DNA of 64,000 bases from Paenibacillus gallinarum (GCF_014836635.1 NZ_JACSQL010000015.1:1-64000); one strand, 5' to 3'. Counted from the stretch's first letter, positions 44,944 through 54,892 are shown. Program-made: numbers and translations. The notes: generated by a model from the letters alone, not told the origin.

Positions 44944-44977
44944 AAGAAATGGCCTTCATCGGTCGTTTCTTTTTTGT
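44944..44977 (+). terminator. Terminator after the DUF3891 gene
   Basis: An 11 bp stem (44944-44954 with 44961-44971, two G-T pairs) and a run of six T. Confidence 0.75.
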
Positions 44978-45090
44978 TTGTTCATTCATTCATTTTCTCT
45001 CTTTGAAATGGAAGGCAGATCAAAACAGTGTTATAATTAATCGAGCTTTTCGTAAAATAGAAATTAATTTTGAAAAATGGGGTCGTGATT

Positions 45091-46974
45091 TTGAAAAAAA
45101 CGATGAAGGGGCTTCAGGGGTCCTTATTTGTTGTTGTATTTGTTTTGCTATTGGCAAAGTTTGCCTTATTTCGTTTCTTCGTTTTTAGAGATTTGTCACT
45201 GGACCGTATAGGTGCAGATGCCCTAGCGATTCTCGTTATTCTTAGCTTGTGGGAACTCATTAGTCCTCGCAGATGGAAAGGCAGTGCTTATTTTATACTA
45301 AATACACTCTTTTCTATTATTTTGTTCGCAGCAACGCTGTATAACGTGCAGTTTGGCTCTATACCTACTTACACAACGTTACTCAGCTTGAATCAGATTC
45401 CGCAAGTAGCAGGAAGCATTGGTATGCTCATTAAACCGATACATTTCTTGTTTTTCGCTGATGTAATTTTAATGGCGGTTTGGTGGTTCTACCAACGCAT
45501 GCAAGGCAAACGCCGATTGTATACGAAACAGCTTTCCCGGATCTCTATAGTTGCGGTCGGAGCCATTTGCGTTATTTTCTCTGGTTTAACGATTGCGAAA
45601 GACGGTACGATCGAGAATGAAACCGTTCGTGCAGATGAGCTGGGGTTTCTGAATTATCAAATCGCTGCTGCCATTCATGCGAAAGCAGAAAATAAAGCGA
45701 TCGCCGCTGGTGACCTGCAAGAGACCATCAAAAAAGTGAATGATCTAAAGTCATCCTACCCTTATCAGACCTCGGAGAAGGACCCTGATGCAAAACCAGA
45801 AGGGTATGGAGCGATGAAAGGTAAAAATGTCATTGTCGTGCAGCTTGAATCTTTTCAACGGTTCCCGATCGGGCAATCGGTAGAAGGTCAAGAAGTTACA
45901 CCGGTTCTGAATGAACTTGTAAAAGATAGTCTTTATTTTACAAATGTATTCCAGCAGATTGGGCAAGGAAATACTTCCGATGCTGAATTTATCTCAAATA
46001 CATCTATTTATCCGCTTGGCACTATTGCTATGTCTACCGGGTATAGCGATCGTGTTCTTCCGAGTTTACCGAGACTGCTGCAAAATGAAGGATATACAGC
46101 AGAAACGTTTCATGTGAACACGGTGAGTTTCTGGGATCGAAGTAAAATGTATCCTGCTCTTCATTTTGATAAGTATTTTGATAAGCCTTATTACAATAAT
46201 GATAATTTTAATGAGATGGGTGCTTCCGATGAAGAACTATTTAGCGTTGGAGTTGAAAAACTGGCAGATTTAAAAGCACAGAACAAACCTTTTTATGCTC
46301 AGTTTATAACGGCTTCGAGCCATTCTCCTTTCAAAGTTAAACCGGAATTTGTGAAGTGGGACACCCCTGCTTCTATTGAAGGAACAGCGCTTGGGGATTA
46401 TTTGACATCACTGAATTACGCTGATTATGCGCTTGGAACATTGATTGATGGTCTGAAAGAGCAAGGATTATGGGATGAAACTGTGCTTGTTGTTTACGGT
46501 GATCATTTTGGATTACAGAATCAAAGTACATCTCCAGAAGAGGTTGAAGCAGCACTTGGTATTCCATATCATGAGCAGGTCAGCAGATTTAATATCCCTC
46601 TAATTATTCATGTACCAGGGATGGAAGGACAAGAAATTGAGACGGTTGGTGGTCAGATGGATATTCTGCCTACGGTCAGCAATCTGCTCGGTATTTCACT
46701 TGAGGACACTAAATTTACTGCGTTCGGTCAGGATCTGCTAAATGTGGATCAAAATGTGATCGGAATGCGATATTACTTGCCAACAGGTTCTTTCTTTAAT
46801 AATGATATTATGTTTATTCCAGGCACTGGGTTTGAGGACGGAACCGCAATTTCGCTTGAAACGCTGGCTCCTGTGGAAGACTTTGAGAAATATAAGTCAG
46901 ACTATGATTACATCATGCAGCTCATGAAGTTGTCTGACGAATATGTGAAGCTGCTTCCGAAACGTGGATTATAA
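45091..46974 (+). CDS. ltaS: Lipoteichoic acid synthase family protein, second copy
   Basis: A 627-residue paralogue of the enzyme at 16957. Five transmembrane helices fill residues 8-165. The extracellular sulfatase domain has the metal-binding glutamate in VVQLESFQ (about 253), the nucleophile Thr295 in GQGNTSDAEF, and YGDHFGL. GGTCGTGATT before a TTG at 45091 gives acceptable ribosome spacing from GGGG; GTG 45085 and ATG 45103 are alternatives. It could be the main synthase or a primase/stress-type enzyme; sequence alone does not tell. A terminator follows. Confidence 0.92.
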   Translation: MKKTMKGLQGSLFVVVFVLLLAKFALFRFFVFRDLSLDRIGADALAILVILSLWELISPRRWKGSAYFILNTLFSIILFAATLYNVQFGSIPTYTTLLSLNQIPQVAGSIGMLIKPIHFLFFADVILMAVWWFYQRMQGKRRLYTKQLSRISIVAVGAICVIFSGLTIAKDGTIENETVRADELGFLNYQIAAAIHAKAENKAIAAGDLQETIKKVNDLKSSYPYQTSEKDPDAKPEGYGAMKGKNVIVVQLESFQRFPIGQSVEGQEVTPVLNELVKDSLYFTNVFQQIGQGNTSDAEFISNTSIYPLGTIAMSTGYSDRVLPSLPRLLQNEGYTAETFHVNTVSFWDRSKMYPALHFDKYFDKPYYNNDNFNEMGASDEELFSVGVEKLADLKAQNKPFYAQFITASSHSPFKVKPEFVKWDTPASIEGTALGDYLTSLNYADYALGTLIDGLKEQGLWDETVLVVYGDHFGLQNQSTSPEEVEAALGIPYHEQVSRFNIPLIIHVPGMEGQEIETVGGQMDILPTVSNLLGISLEDTKFTAFGQDLLNVDQNVIGMRYYLPTGSFFNNDIMFIPGTGFEDGTAISLETLAPVEDFEKYKSDYDYIMQLMKLSDEYVKLLPKRGL

Positions 46975-46984
46975 ATAGAATCGG

Positions 46985-47018
46985 AAAGGCACCGTAAATA
47001 GGTACGGTGCCTTTTGTC
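46985..47018 (+). terminator. Terminator after the second LTA synthase gene
   Basis: AAAGGCACCGTA (46985-46996) pairs perfectly with TACGGTGCCTTT (47003-47014), followed by TTG. Confidence 0.85.
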
Positions 47019-47050
47019 AGGAAAAAATGAAGAGATGAGGAGAAGAACTG

Positions 47051-47521
47051 ATGATCAAAAATGAAAAGATAAAAGCATCAGAAGTACATGTAACGGGACT
47101 AGCTGGAGAAGATCTCGGACTTATGTCTACATCAGAAGCATTGAAACTAGCAAAAGAATTAAAAGTGGACTTAGTATGTACCTCACTCATGACAAGTCCG
47201 CCGCCTTGTAAACTGATTGGGGCAGGAGCAGCGAAACAGGAAGCACTGGCTGAGAAACGTAAGGACAGAGCTCCGAAGACGAAGGAGATCAGGCTGACAC
47301 CTCATATTGAAGAGCATGATTATGATACCAAAAAAACACAAATGGAACGGATTCTAAAGACCGGTGATATTGTAAAGCTGGTTGTTAAGATTCAAGGAAA
47401 GCAAGGAGAGGCAGCTAAGAAATTACTTGAAGACTTCATTCGGGATTTAAAACCACTCGGGAAACCAAGTACGGGAATCCAGCTTAGCGGTAAACAGGCA
47501 GTTGTGGAATTACATCCTTAA
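47051..47521 (+). CDS. IF-3-like protein, divergent InfC paralogue
   Basis: A 156-residue protein with the two-domain plan of initiation factor IF-3. Residues 1-60 (MIKNEKIKASEVHV, then SEALKLAKELKVDLVC and PPPCKLI) match the N-domain, and 75-156 (KEIRLTPHIEEHDYDTK, then ILKTGDIVKLVVKIQGKQ) match the C-domain. The linker is altered: the usual DYGKYRYE-type segment reads GAGAAKQEALAEK. Neighbouring rpmI and rplT, normal partners of infC, are absent, so this is probably a second copy acting on ribosomes in a special condition. GAGGAG lies before the ATG. Confidence 0.8.
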   Translation: MIKNEKIKASEVHVTGLAGEDLGLMSTSEALKLAKELKVDLVCTSLMTSPPPCKLIGAGAAKQEALAEKRKDRAPKTKEIRLTPHIEEHDYDTKKTQMERILKTGDIVKLVVKIQGKQGEAAKKLLEDFIRDLKPLGKPSTGIQLSGKQAVVELHP

Positions 47522-47551
47522 AAAAATGTTGTTAAATACAAGGTAGAGTTA

Positions 47552-47580
47552 TTGGAATACAGATGATTTAACGCTATAAT
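47552..47580 (+). promoter_or_regulatory. Sigma-A promoter of ppaC
   Basis: TTGGAA at 47552-47557 and a perfect TATAAT at 47575-47580 with 17 bases between them, 76 bases before the ppaC start codon. Confidence 0.75.
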
Positions 47581-47655
47581 CTTAAAAGGACTTACATCCT
47601 TAACGGATGATCTGAAATATGAACTTACTCTAACAATTATCGGAGGTTACTTTTC

Positions 47656-48582
47656 ATGGAGAAAACTTTAATCTTTGGACACAAAAATCCAGACACGGAT
47701 ACGATTTGCTCTGCACTTGCATATGCTGATCTGAAAAACAAACTGGGCTTAGAAGCAGAGGCAGTACGTCTTGGCGAGGTGAACGGCGAAACTCAGTACG
47801 CTCTTGATTACTTTGGCGTTGTTGCACCGCGTCTAGTAGAGACCGTAGCGAATGAAGTAAACAAAGTTATTTTGGTAGACCATAATGAACGTCAGCAAAG
47901 TGTAAGTGATATTGATCAAGTACAAGTTACTGAAGTTATTGACCATCATCGTATTGCAAATTTTGAGACAAGCCAGCCGTTATATTATCGTGCGGAACCA
48001 GTAGGCTGCACAGCAACCATACTTAATAAATTGTATAAAGAAAATAATGTAGAGATTTCAAAGCCTATTGCTGGTTTGATGTTGTCTGCTATTATTTCGG
48101 ATTCACTCTTGTTTAAATCCCCTACATGCACAGATCAAGATGTAGCTGCTGCAGAAGAACTTGCTGCAATTGCTGGCGTAGACGCTAAAGTATATGGCCT
48201 GGATATGTTAAAAGCAGGTGCAGATCTGAGCAAAAAATCGATCCCTCAACTGCTGACACTGGATGCAAAAGAGTTCCAAATGGGTAACTCCAAAGTGGAA
48301 ATTGCACAAGTAAATACAGTGGACGTTAATGATGTGCTTGCAAAACAAGAGGAACTTGAAGCAGCCATTTCTGCAAATGTTCAAGTGAAAAACTTGGATC
48401 TGTTCCTTTTCGTAATTACAGATATTCTAAATAATGATTCTGTTGCTCTTGCCATTGGTGAAAAAGCAGAAGCTGTAGAACGTGCTTACGGTGTACAACT
48501 TATTGAGAACAAGGCACTACTCAAAGGTGTAGTATCTCGTAAATCTCAGATTGTTCCTGTTCTTACAGAAGCATTAGCATAA
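47656..48582 (+). CDS. ppaC: Manganese-dependent inorganic pyrophosphatase
   Basis: A 308-residue family II pyrophosphatase of the DHH superfamily. Metal ligands are visible in [20 protein letters not shown] (His and two Asp), VDHNERQQS and the DHHR motif, and the C-terminal DHHA2 domain has the SRKSQIVP substrate-binding segment. It removes pyrophosphate in the cytoplasm, including that made by PpdK. CGGAGG about nine bases before the ATG supports the start. A bidirectional terminator follows. Confidence 0.96.
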   Translation: MEKTLIFGHKNPDTDTICSALAYADLKNKLGLEAEAVRLGEVNGETQYALDYFGVVAPRLVETVANEVNKVILVDHNERQQSVSDIDQVQVTEVIDHHRIANFETSQPLYYRAEPVGCTATILNKLYKENNVEISKPIAGLMLSAIISDSLLFKSPTCTDQDVAAAEELAAIAGVDAKVYGLDMLKAGADLSKKSIPQLLTLDAKEFQMGNSKVEIAQVNTVDVNDVLAKQEELEAAISANVQVKNLDLFLFVITDILNNDSVALAIGEKAEAVERAYGVQLIENKALLKGVVSRKSQIVPVLTEALA

Positions 48583-48597
48583 CAATTGAAAATACAC

Positions 48598-48627
48598 AAA
48601 ACCCTCTGACAGCAGTCAGAGGATTTT
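48598..48627. terminator. Bidirectional terminator between ppaC and the CorC-type gene
   Basis: CCTCTGAC (48603-48610) pairs with GTCAGAGG (48615-48622), extended by AAAA and TTTT on either side; both directions end in T-rich sequence. Confidence 0.85.
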
Positions 48628-48643
48628 GTTATATCTACTCTAT

Positions 48644-49981
48644 TTAGAACGAAACCGTAGGTTCATGTTCCATACTATTCTCAGTGATTTCTGGTGCTTT
48701 TTTAAATTCGACTTTCTTCACTCGGTTGCGTCCCACTTCTTTGACAGTAAAGAGGAGACCTTGATGAAGATGCGTTAGACCTGGTCTCGGATTAAGCAAG
48801 ATGGTATATAACCATCCACCAATCGTATCCGCTGTTTCTAGATCGAAATGTATTCCCGTCATATCAGCGATTTGATCAAGCTGAATTTTTCCATCTACGA
48901 TGTAGTGAAGCTCCCCGAGTTGTTCAATTTCCTTGCGTTCTTCAGAGTCAAATTCATCTCGAATTTCGCCAACGATTTCTTCGAGAATATCTTCAATAGT
49001 GACAAGCCCGGCTGTTCCACCAAATTCATCTACTAATACGGCGAGATGGACTTGTTCTTTCTGCATTCGTTTCAACAGATCATTAACCGCTGTTGCTTCA
49101 GATACGGTAAGAACGGGATGCATAAATTGTTTGAGATCAAGACTTTTACCTTCTTCATAATTAAGGAACATTTGCTTCGTATTAATCATTCCTATAATCT
49201 GATCTTTGCCTTGATCGGCAACAGGAAAGCGTGTGTACTGTTCTCTACGGATAATTTCCATGTTCTGATCAAACGTATTATTCGTATATAGACAAACCAT
49301 ATCGGTACGAGGGATCATAATTTCTTTCGCTAATAATTCGTCAAAAGCAAAAATACGATTTACATATCCGTATTCTGTATTATTTATTTTTCCGCTCTGA
49401 TAGCTTTCAGATAAAATAATCTGTATCTCTTCTTCAGAGTGAGCATCTTCATGTTCACTTGCTGGTTTTAATCCGAAAATTCGAACCAAGCCATTGGCAG
49501 ATCCGTTTAAAAGCCAAATAAAAGGATACATGATTTTATAGAACAACATAATGGGTCTTGCAACCAGGAAGGTCACAGTTTCTGCTTTCTGAATAGCCAT
49601 TGTTTTCGGAGCGAGTTCACCTACAACGACATGCAAGAAGGTAACGATAGTAAAGGCAGTAATGAAGGAAACGATGTGGCCAATTTCTGCAGCGATGCCG
49701 AATCGTTCAAACAACGGTTCAACCATTTTTGCTACAGTAGGCTCACCGAGCCATCCAAGTCCTAGAGCTGTTATCGTAATACCAAGCTGACACGCAGACA
49801 AGTATCCATCCAGATTGGATGTCACTTTCTGTACGGCAAGTGCACCTCTACGTCCTTCCAGTACTAATTGATCAATTCGGCTCGGTCGCAACTTAATAAT
49901 GGCAAATTCAGTAGCTACGAAGAAAGCCGTAAGCGCAATTAATACAACAAACAAAAACAAATTCAGTCCTATGTCATCCAT
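48644..49981 (-). CDS. Hemolysin/CNNM family membrane protein (DUF21, CBS pair, CorC)
   Basis: A 445-residue protein with a DUF21/CNNM membrane domain (1-190, with AFFVATEFAIIKLRPSRIDQL and ITITALGLGWLGEPT), a CBS pair (215-335, IMIPRTDMVCL, then FGGTAGLVTIEDILEEIVGEI) and a C-terminal CorC/HlyC domain. Relatives act in magnesium transport or efflux; the historic hemolysin name has no support here. The minus-strand gene is convergent with ppaC. Its upstream region carries TATTATAAAGG before the start codon. Confidence 0.9.
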   Translation of the reverse strand: MDDIGLNLFLFVVLIALTAFFVATEFAIIKLRPSRIDQLVLEGRRGALAVQKVTSNLDGYLSACQLGITITALGLGWLGEPTVAKMVEPLFERFGIAAEIGHIVSFITAFTIVTFLHVVVGELAPKTMAIQKAETVTFLVARPIMLFYKIMYPFIWLLNGSANGLVRIFGLKPASEHEDAHSEEEIQIILSESYQSGKINNTEYGYVNRIFAFDELLAKEIMIPRTDMVCLYTNNTFDQNMEIIRREQYTRFPVADQGKDQIIGMINTKQMFLNYEEGKSLDLKQFMHPVLTVSEATAVNDLLKRMQKEQVHLAVLVDEFGGTAGLVTIEDILEEIVGEIRDEFDSEERKEIEQLGELHYIVDGKIQLDQIADMTGIHFDLETADTIGGWLYTILLNPRPGLTHLHQGLLFTVKEVGRNRVKKVEFKKAPEITENSMEHEPTVSF

Positions 49982-50229
49982 TAGACGTCTTCACAATCCT
50001 TTATAATATATTTTAAGTTCATATGAACTAGTATACAGAACTTATGATAGGGTGAGCAATGGTCAATATCGTCTTGTTTGGTTGATTTATGGCGTTTAAG
50101 GTCTGAATTGATTAACTTTATATACTTTTGCGCTCCCTTGCACTCCTTTACAAGGGATAGCGGGTCACGTAATATTAGTCCATATGATTTGATAGGATTA
50201 TTATTACAAAATTATTGGAGGTCCGTGAG
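49982..50229. other. Divergent intergenic region with a stable hairpin
   Basis: It holds the promoters of two divergent genes. CGCT-CCCTTG (50131-50140) pairs with CAAGGG-AT-AGCG (50151-50162), a 10 bp stem with a two-base bulge. No T-run follows, so it is not a terminator; it would lie in the leader of the DUF1836 gene if transcription starts upstream. Confidence 0.4.
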
Positions 50230-50964
50230 ATGACAGAGTTATTCACCCTTACTCGTAGCGAAATGGCACAACTGCTGCTGTCCATCGAAGGACATCATAA
50301 GATAACACCACTAGAACTGCTGCAAAAAGCGTGGAATGAACACCATAAGTCAGACGTAGATCAGAGAACCACATATGCAGCATTCTTATCCACTTCGCTT
50401 CCTCCCATTTTAGAAAAATTAATTAAAGGCAATCGAACGGCTGGTTTTTCCCTCCAAGAGATTGCATCACTCGCTCAAATGATTGAATATTCAAATACAT
50501 CCCTTACTTCGATGCAAAATTGGGTGAAGCGGGATTTCAAAGAGTATTTTTCTTCACCGAAGATTGGGAAAAAATATTCCATTCATCAAGCTGCACTCCT
50601 CTTTATTATAGATGATTTAAAGGCAGTTCTAGACTTCGATTCCATGCGCAATCTGTTCAAGGGGGTTTTTATTGATCCGGAGCGTGACGATGATGATTTA
50701 CTCAATCCGCTGATATTGTACAATACGTATGCGGATCTTTTTGAAAAGTTAGACTGTGAGAAGAAGCATTTCATTCACACGGATAGGGAAGCAGAAGCGC
50801 AGGTACTGGCGGCAGCTGATGAGATGGTGCAATCTTTCTCTTATTTAACGGAGAGACAACACCTTATCGTGAGAAATATAATTTTCATTGCCACCTTATC
50901 CATACAAACAACGTATTTGCATTCCCTTTCTAAACGATATTTGAATGCAACATTATTTTTATAA
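50230..50964 (+). CDS. DUF1836 domain-containing protein
   Basis: A 244-residue protein resembling the DUF1836 family, seen in SNTSLTSMQNWVKRDFKEYF and GKKYSIHQAALLFIIDDLK, a MerR-like arrangement of helices that suggests a regulator. The C-terminal half is helical without motifs. The long frame starts at a TTG within the ribosome binding site; TTGGAGGT before the ATG at 50230 (seven bases spacing) marks the start. It is monocistronic, and function is unknown. Confidence 0.72.
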   Translation: MTELFTLTRSEMAQLLLSIEGHHKITPLELLQKAWNEHHKSDVDQRTTYAAFLSTSLPPILEKLIKGNRTAGFSLQEIASLAQMIEYSNTSLTSMQNWVKRDFKEYFSSPKIGKKYSIHQAALLFIIDDLKAVLDFDSMRNLFKGVFIDPERDDDDLLNPLILYNTYADLFEKLDCEKKHFIHTDREAEAQVLAAADEMVQSFSYLTERQHLIVRNIIFIATLSIQTTYLHSLSKRYLNATLFL

Positions 50965-50988
50965 TGATATGAATGACGAAGAATAAAG

Positions 50989-51021
50989 AGCCTGGTGTTT
51001 TGATAAATCCGGGCTTTTTTT
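50989..51021 (+). terminator. Terminator after the DUF1836 gene
   Basis: AGCCTGG (50989-50995) pairs with CCGGGCT (51009-51015) around a 13-base loop, then seven T. Confidence 0.7.
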
Positions 51022-51149
51022 ACTTATGCAAAATGAGTGAAAAAGGATAACTAAAAAAAAGATGAATCTTTTGTAACCTTAGTTTGGAGTAAGGAAAAAA
51101 GAGGTAACTATTAGAATAGATATAATTGGTAGGTGAAGGAGGCGTCCAC

Positions 51150-53024
51150 ATGTCAGGGCCTTTAACAGACAGTAAAGTCTGGAAGAGCATCTTTCAGAAT
51201 GCACCCATTCCGATGGCCATGGTTGTTGGCGATAAGGGAATTATATGTAAAGTGAATAAAGCGTTTGAAAAATGGGCTGAACTTTGTTCAGAAAATTTAC
51301 TCTCTAAATCTTTTATACATATATTGGGTTTACAAGACATGGACTATTTTAATTTCAAGCAAATCGCTATCGAACTGGAGACAGGCAGCGAGGATTCAGT
51401 GCAATATAAAGTTTCACTAAACAAAGGACGTATCAAATCAGAAGAAGTGCAGCTTCACTTCTCGCTATTGGAGGATTCGGAACAGGAAGACCTTTGTTTT
51501 ATTGTTCAGGCGGTTTCTCCAATGAAAGACTTAGCAGCGGAAAGAGAATGGGAAGAATCAAAATCTTTGTTTAAATATAATCCATTAGGAGTAGCTTCTA
51601 TGGACCTCAGCGGCCACTTACTGCGGGTAAATGAAGGACAGTGTAAGATAACAGGTCATACGGAAGAAGAGCTTCTTGCAGACCGATACACCCCACTGAT
51701 TCATCCTGATTATATAGAGAAGACCAATTATCACTTTTTTATGGCTTCCCAAGGGATCCCGCAATCGTACCATATTCGTATGCTTCATAAAGAGGGTCAT
51801 TCCATTGAGGCAAATGTAATCAATGTTCCTACGATTCTAAACGGTAAAGTGGTAGGTGTTTACGGTATTACTAGCGACATAACAGAAAGCAGACGGTATC
51901 TTCAGGAAATTGAGAATCTTAGCAACCAACTTGAACTTATTTTTAATGCAGTAGATGAATGTATTTTTGGTGTGGATTATGAGGGGCATTTGACTTATTT
52001 GAATAAAAAAGGGGCAGAACTGCTCGGCATATATCAAGAGGAAGCGATTGGTCTTAAGCTTACGAATCAAATTTTGCAATTTAATGAAAATCATTATCCA
52101 TATACACCAGAAAAGATGCCAATATATGAAAGTATTCTGTCCGGGGAGAGTCACTGCGTAAAAGAAGAGATCTTTGGACGCAAAGACGGGAGTACGTTTA
52201 TTGCCGAGTATCAAGTCACTCCATTAATCGATCGGAATGAACGTAAAGGTGCAGTAGTCGTAATTAGAGATATTACATCAATCAAAGAGATTATGAAGGC
52301 AAAAGAAGAAGCGATTCATGCAGACCGGGCCAAATCAGAATTTCTTGCGATGATGAGTCATGAACTGCGGACACCAATGAACGGGATCGTGGGGATGACT
52401 TCATTATTGATGGATACAGATCTCGATGAAGAACAAAAGTCATATACAGAGATTATTGCGAATAGCAGCAACACACTTATGCAAATGTTTGGGGAACTGC
52501 TTGATTTTAGTAAGATCGAAGCCGGAAAAATAGAAGTGGCTCATGAGCCGTTCTCCTTAATTGAAGCACTTCAAGAGGTTCATGATCTATTTATCGCTTC
52601 AGCAGAAGAAAAAGGGATTCGGCTTATACAAAAGTATGATGAAAATATCCCAGAAACCTTTTTAGGTGATGTAACGAAAATCAAGCAAGTCTTAATTAAC
52701 TTAATCAGTAATGGGATTAAATTCACCAATGTTGGAGAAGTGATTATACAAATCGAACAAATGAACACCCATCTGACGAATCGGAAATTACTTGTATTTC
52801 AAATACAAGATACGGGCATTGGTATTCCGCTTCATAAACAGCATGAATTGTTTCAATCATTCTCCCAGTTAGATGCTTCTATAAATCGAAAATATGGTGG
52901 AACCGGTCTCGGACTGGCCATTTCAAAACGTTTGGTTGAAGTTATGGGAGGCTCCATCAGCGTCAGTAGTGATGAAGGAAAGGGAGCTACCTTTCAATTC
53001 TTACTGGAGCTGGATACTGCATGA
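51150..53024 (+). CDS. PAS domain sensor histidine kinase, cytoplasmic
   Basis: A 624-residue kinase without transmembrane helices. Three PAS-type sensor segments (about 10-115, 145-265, 275-385, with [17 protein letters not shown] in the second and RDITSIKE at the end of the third) lead to a HisKA domain with phosphorylated His404 in [16 protein letters not shown] and a HATPase domain ([30 protein letters not shown]). There is no receiver domain and no response regulator next door, so its partner is unknown. AAGGAGG seven bases before the ATG at 51150 fixes the start. Confidence 0.93.
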   Translation: MSGPLTDSKVWKSIFQNAPIPMAMVVGDKGIICKVNKAFEKWAELCSENLLSKSFIHILGLQDMDYFNFKQIAIELETGSEDSVQYKVSLNKGRIKSEEVQLHFSLLEDSEQEDLCFIVQAVSPMKDLAAEREWEESKSLFKYNPLGVASMDLSGHLLRVNEGQCKITGHTEEELLADRYTPLIHPDYIEKTNYHFFMASQGIPQSYHIRMLHKEGHSIEANVINVPTILNGKVVGVYGITSDITESRRYLQEIENLSNQLELIFNAVDECIFGVDYEGHLTYLNKKGAELLGIYQEEAIGLKLTNQILQFNENHYPYTPEKMPIYESILSGESHCVKEEIFGRKDGSTFIAEYQVTPLIDRNERKGAVVVIRDITSIKEIMKAKEEAIHADRAKSEFLAMMSHELRTPMNGIVGMTSLLMDTDLDEEQKSYTEIIANSSNTLMQMFGELLDFSKIEAGKIEVAHEPFSLIEALQEVHDLFIASAEEKGIRLIQKYDENIPETFLGDVTKIKQVLINLISNGIKFTNVGEVIIQIEQMNTHLTNRKLLVFQIQDTGIGIPLHKQHELFQSFSQLDASINRKYGGTGLGLAISKRLVEVMGGSISVSSDEGKGATFQFLLELDTA

Positions 53025-53030
53025 AAAAAA

Positions 53031-53085
53031 GGACAGTCTTCACCTCGTTCTCGTTAGAGAAAAGTCGGACTGTCCATTTCTTTTT
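53031..53085. terminator. Bidirectional terminator after the kinase and KhtT-N-like genes
   Basis: GGACAGTC (53031-53038) pairs with GACTGTCC (53068-53075). The plus strand runs on with TTTCTTTTTTT and the minus strand with seven T, so both convergent genes can use it. Confidence 0.8.
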
Positions 53086-53088
53086 TTA

Positions 53089-53304
53089 TTATTCGTTCCA
53101 TCCGCCTATAATACTAGAGAGCAACATACACTCCTCATCCTCTAACTCAGCGATGCATCGGATGTTTTCATGATCTTCTGGATCTGTACAGTAAATTTCA
53201 CGGCGTCCATCCTCATGGTGAACGATGATGAAATTAGAACCTGATTTGGTTTCCAGTTGATACTTCATACCTACACCGGGCAAAGTGGATTTGAGAAGTT
53301 CCAT
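53089..53304 (-). CDS. Stand-alone KhtT N-terminal-like domain protein
   Basis: A 71-residue protein that matches only the N-terminal domain of KhtT, the regulatory subunit of the KhtTU potassium/proton antiporter: LPGVGMKYQLET at the start, IIVHHEDGRREIY in the middle and LLSSIIGGWNE at the end correspond to the first 70 or so residues of the Bacillus protein. The TrkA-C (RCK) ligand-binding half is absent, and the terminator begins within 15 bases of the stop, so no remnant exists downstream. AAAGGGG nine bases before the ATG shows it is translated. No antiporter gene is nearby. Confidence 0.75.
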   Translation of the reverse strand: MELLKSTLPGVGMKYQLETKSGSNFIIVHHEDGRREIYCTDPEDHENIRCIAELEDEECMLLSSIIGGWNE

Positions 53305-53720
53305 GGGAATAATCCCCTTTCTAAGCTATAATTCTATTTGCTGTTATTCATACTCAAAGCCGTATTGTACTATCAGGTGCCTTCGAATGCAAGACGAAAA
53401 GAAGGAAAGGTACAAAATAGGACGGTTTCCTAGGCTGAGTTTCCGTTTTTTAATGAAAATTAAGATAATACTGCTTTTTAGGAAGGAATTTTGATGATTA
53501 TAATGAAATAGAACTGTGTATACATAAATTAACAACATAGAGAAATTATTCTTCTTATACACCCGTTACAAGTTTTCACCTCCCTAAATAACCATCTTCT
53601 AAGACCAACCTTCATGGTTTTCCCTCTACAAACGTTTGATCTTCTAATGTCCAGTCACAGTCATCTTCAATATGTTATTTGTTTATTACTCACTTAAGTA
53701 GCAGTTATACAATTTTACAT
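53305..53720. other. Non-coding region upstream of glgC
   Basis: About 415 AT-rich bases without a convincing gene. It includes the promoter of the small KhtT-like gene (minus strand) and of glgC (plus strand), but no clear -35/-10 pair or riboswitch was recognised. Confidence 0.45.
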
Positions 53721-53737
53721 CTTGAGGAGGCTTATCC

Positions 53738-54892
53738 ATGAACAAAAAAGAAGTGGTAGCTATGTTACTGGCCGGAGGTCAGGGTAAACGATTAAAAGGG
53801 CTGACGAAGACTTTAGCTAAGCCTGCTGTTTATTTTGGGGGAACTTACCGTATTATTGATTTTCCGCTTAGCAATTGTGCGAATTCGGGAATTGATACGG
53901 TAGGCGTATTAACACAATTTGAGCCTTTGGTGCTTCATTCGTATGTAGGAATTGGCAGTGATTGGGATTTAAATCGCCGAAAGGGAGGAGTATTTGTACT
54001 TCCGCCACATGAGAGAGAGGGGAGTAATAACTGGTACAGAGGTACGGCAGATGCGATTTATCGTAATCTGAATTTTGTTGACCAGTTTGATCCTGAGCAT
54101 GTACTTATCTTATCAGGTGATCATATCTATAAGATGAATTATGATGCCATGCTTCAATATCACAAAGACCATGATTCGGACTGCACAATCTCGGTCATTG
54201 ATGTACCTTTGCATGAAGCAAGCCGGTTTGGCATTTTGAATACAAAAAACAATTATGAGATTTATGAGTTTGAAGAGAAGCCGGAACATCCGAAAAGTAC
54301 GCTAGCATCCATGGGAGTATATATGTTCAGATGGTCTGTCCTTAGACAGCATCTTCTTGAAAGTGAACAAGATCCGGATTCTACCTATGACTTCGGTCAT
54401 GATATTATTCCTCTGCTTCTAAAGAATGAGAAGAAGCTGTACGCTTATCCATTTAGCGGTTACTGGAAAGACGTAGGGACGATTAAGAGCTTGTGGGAAG
54501 CGAATATGGATCTGTTAAGCGATGATCCTCCCCTGAATTTAAATGATCCGCAGTGGCGTATCTATTCACGTAATCCGAATGAACCGGCAGGCTATATTGG
54601 GACAAAAGGGAAGGTCCGTAATAGCATCGTGAATGAAGGCTGCATTGTCGAAGGTGAAGTCAGCAAATCGGTATTATTTTATGGGGTCGAGATCGGGGAA
54701 GGAAGTGTGATTACGGACTCAGTGATTATGCCTAAAGTGAAAATAGGAAAGAATGTTAGACTTCACAAGGCGATTGTAAGCGAAGGAACGATTATCGAAG
54801 ATTACTCCGTTGTTGGGGGTAATGGAGATCAGGAAGATGAAATTTTACTAATTGACGAAACATTTCGACAACATACTTATGGACTTAGCTAA
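53738..54892 (+). CDS. glgC: Glucose-1-phosphate adenylyltransferase
   Basis: A 384-residue nucleotidyltransferase making ADP-glucose for glycogen. The N-terminal [20 protein letters not shown] is the nucleotide loop, [14 protein letters not shown] and [13 protein letters not shown] follow, [13 protein letters not shown] carries the catalytic aspartate, and a C-terminal left-handed beta-helix (about 290-370) has hexapeptide repeats. GAGGAGG precedes the ATG. It lies 25 bases before glgD. Confidence 0.95.
   Translation: MNKKEVVAMLLAGGQGKRLKGLTKTLAKPAVYFGGTYRIIDFPLSNCANSGIDTVGVLTQFEPLVLHSYVGIGSDWDLNRRKGGVFVLPPHEREGSNNWYRGTADAIYRNLNFVDQFDPEHVLILSGDHIYKMNYDAMLQYHKDHDSDCTISVIDVPLHEASRFGILNTKNNYEIYEFEEKPEHPKSTLASMGVYMFRWSVLRQHLLESEQDPDSTYDFGHDIIPLLLKNEKKLYAYPFSGYWKDVGTIKSLWEANMDLLSDDPPLNLNDPQWRIYSRNPNEPAGYIGTKGKVRNSIVNEGCIVEGEVSKSVLFYGVEIGEGSVITDSVIMPKVKIGKNVRLHKAIVSEGTIIEDYSVVGGNGDQEDEILLIDETFRQHTYGLS

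Noticed and set aside
53344-53562. Small open frames in the gap before glgC on both strands
   Set aside because: No ribosome binding site, low-complexity content dominated by Phe, Ile and Leu codons of AT-rich DNA, and no similarity to known small proteins.
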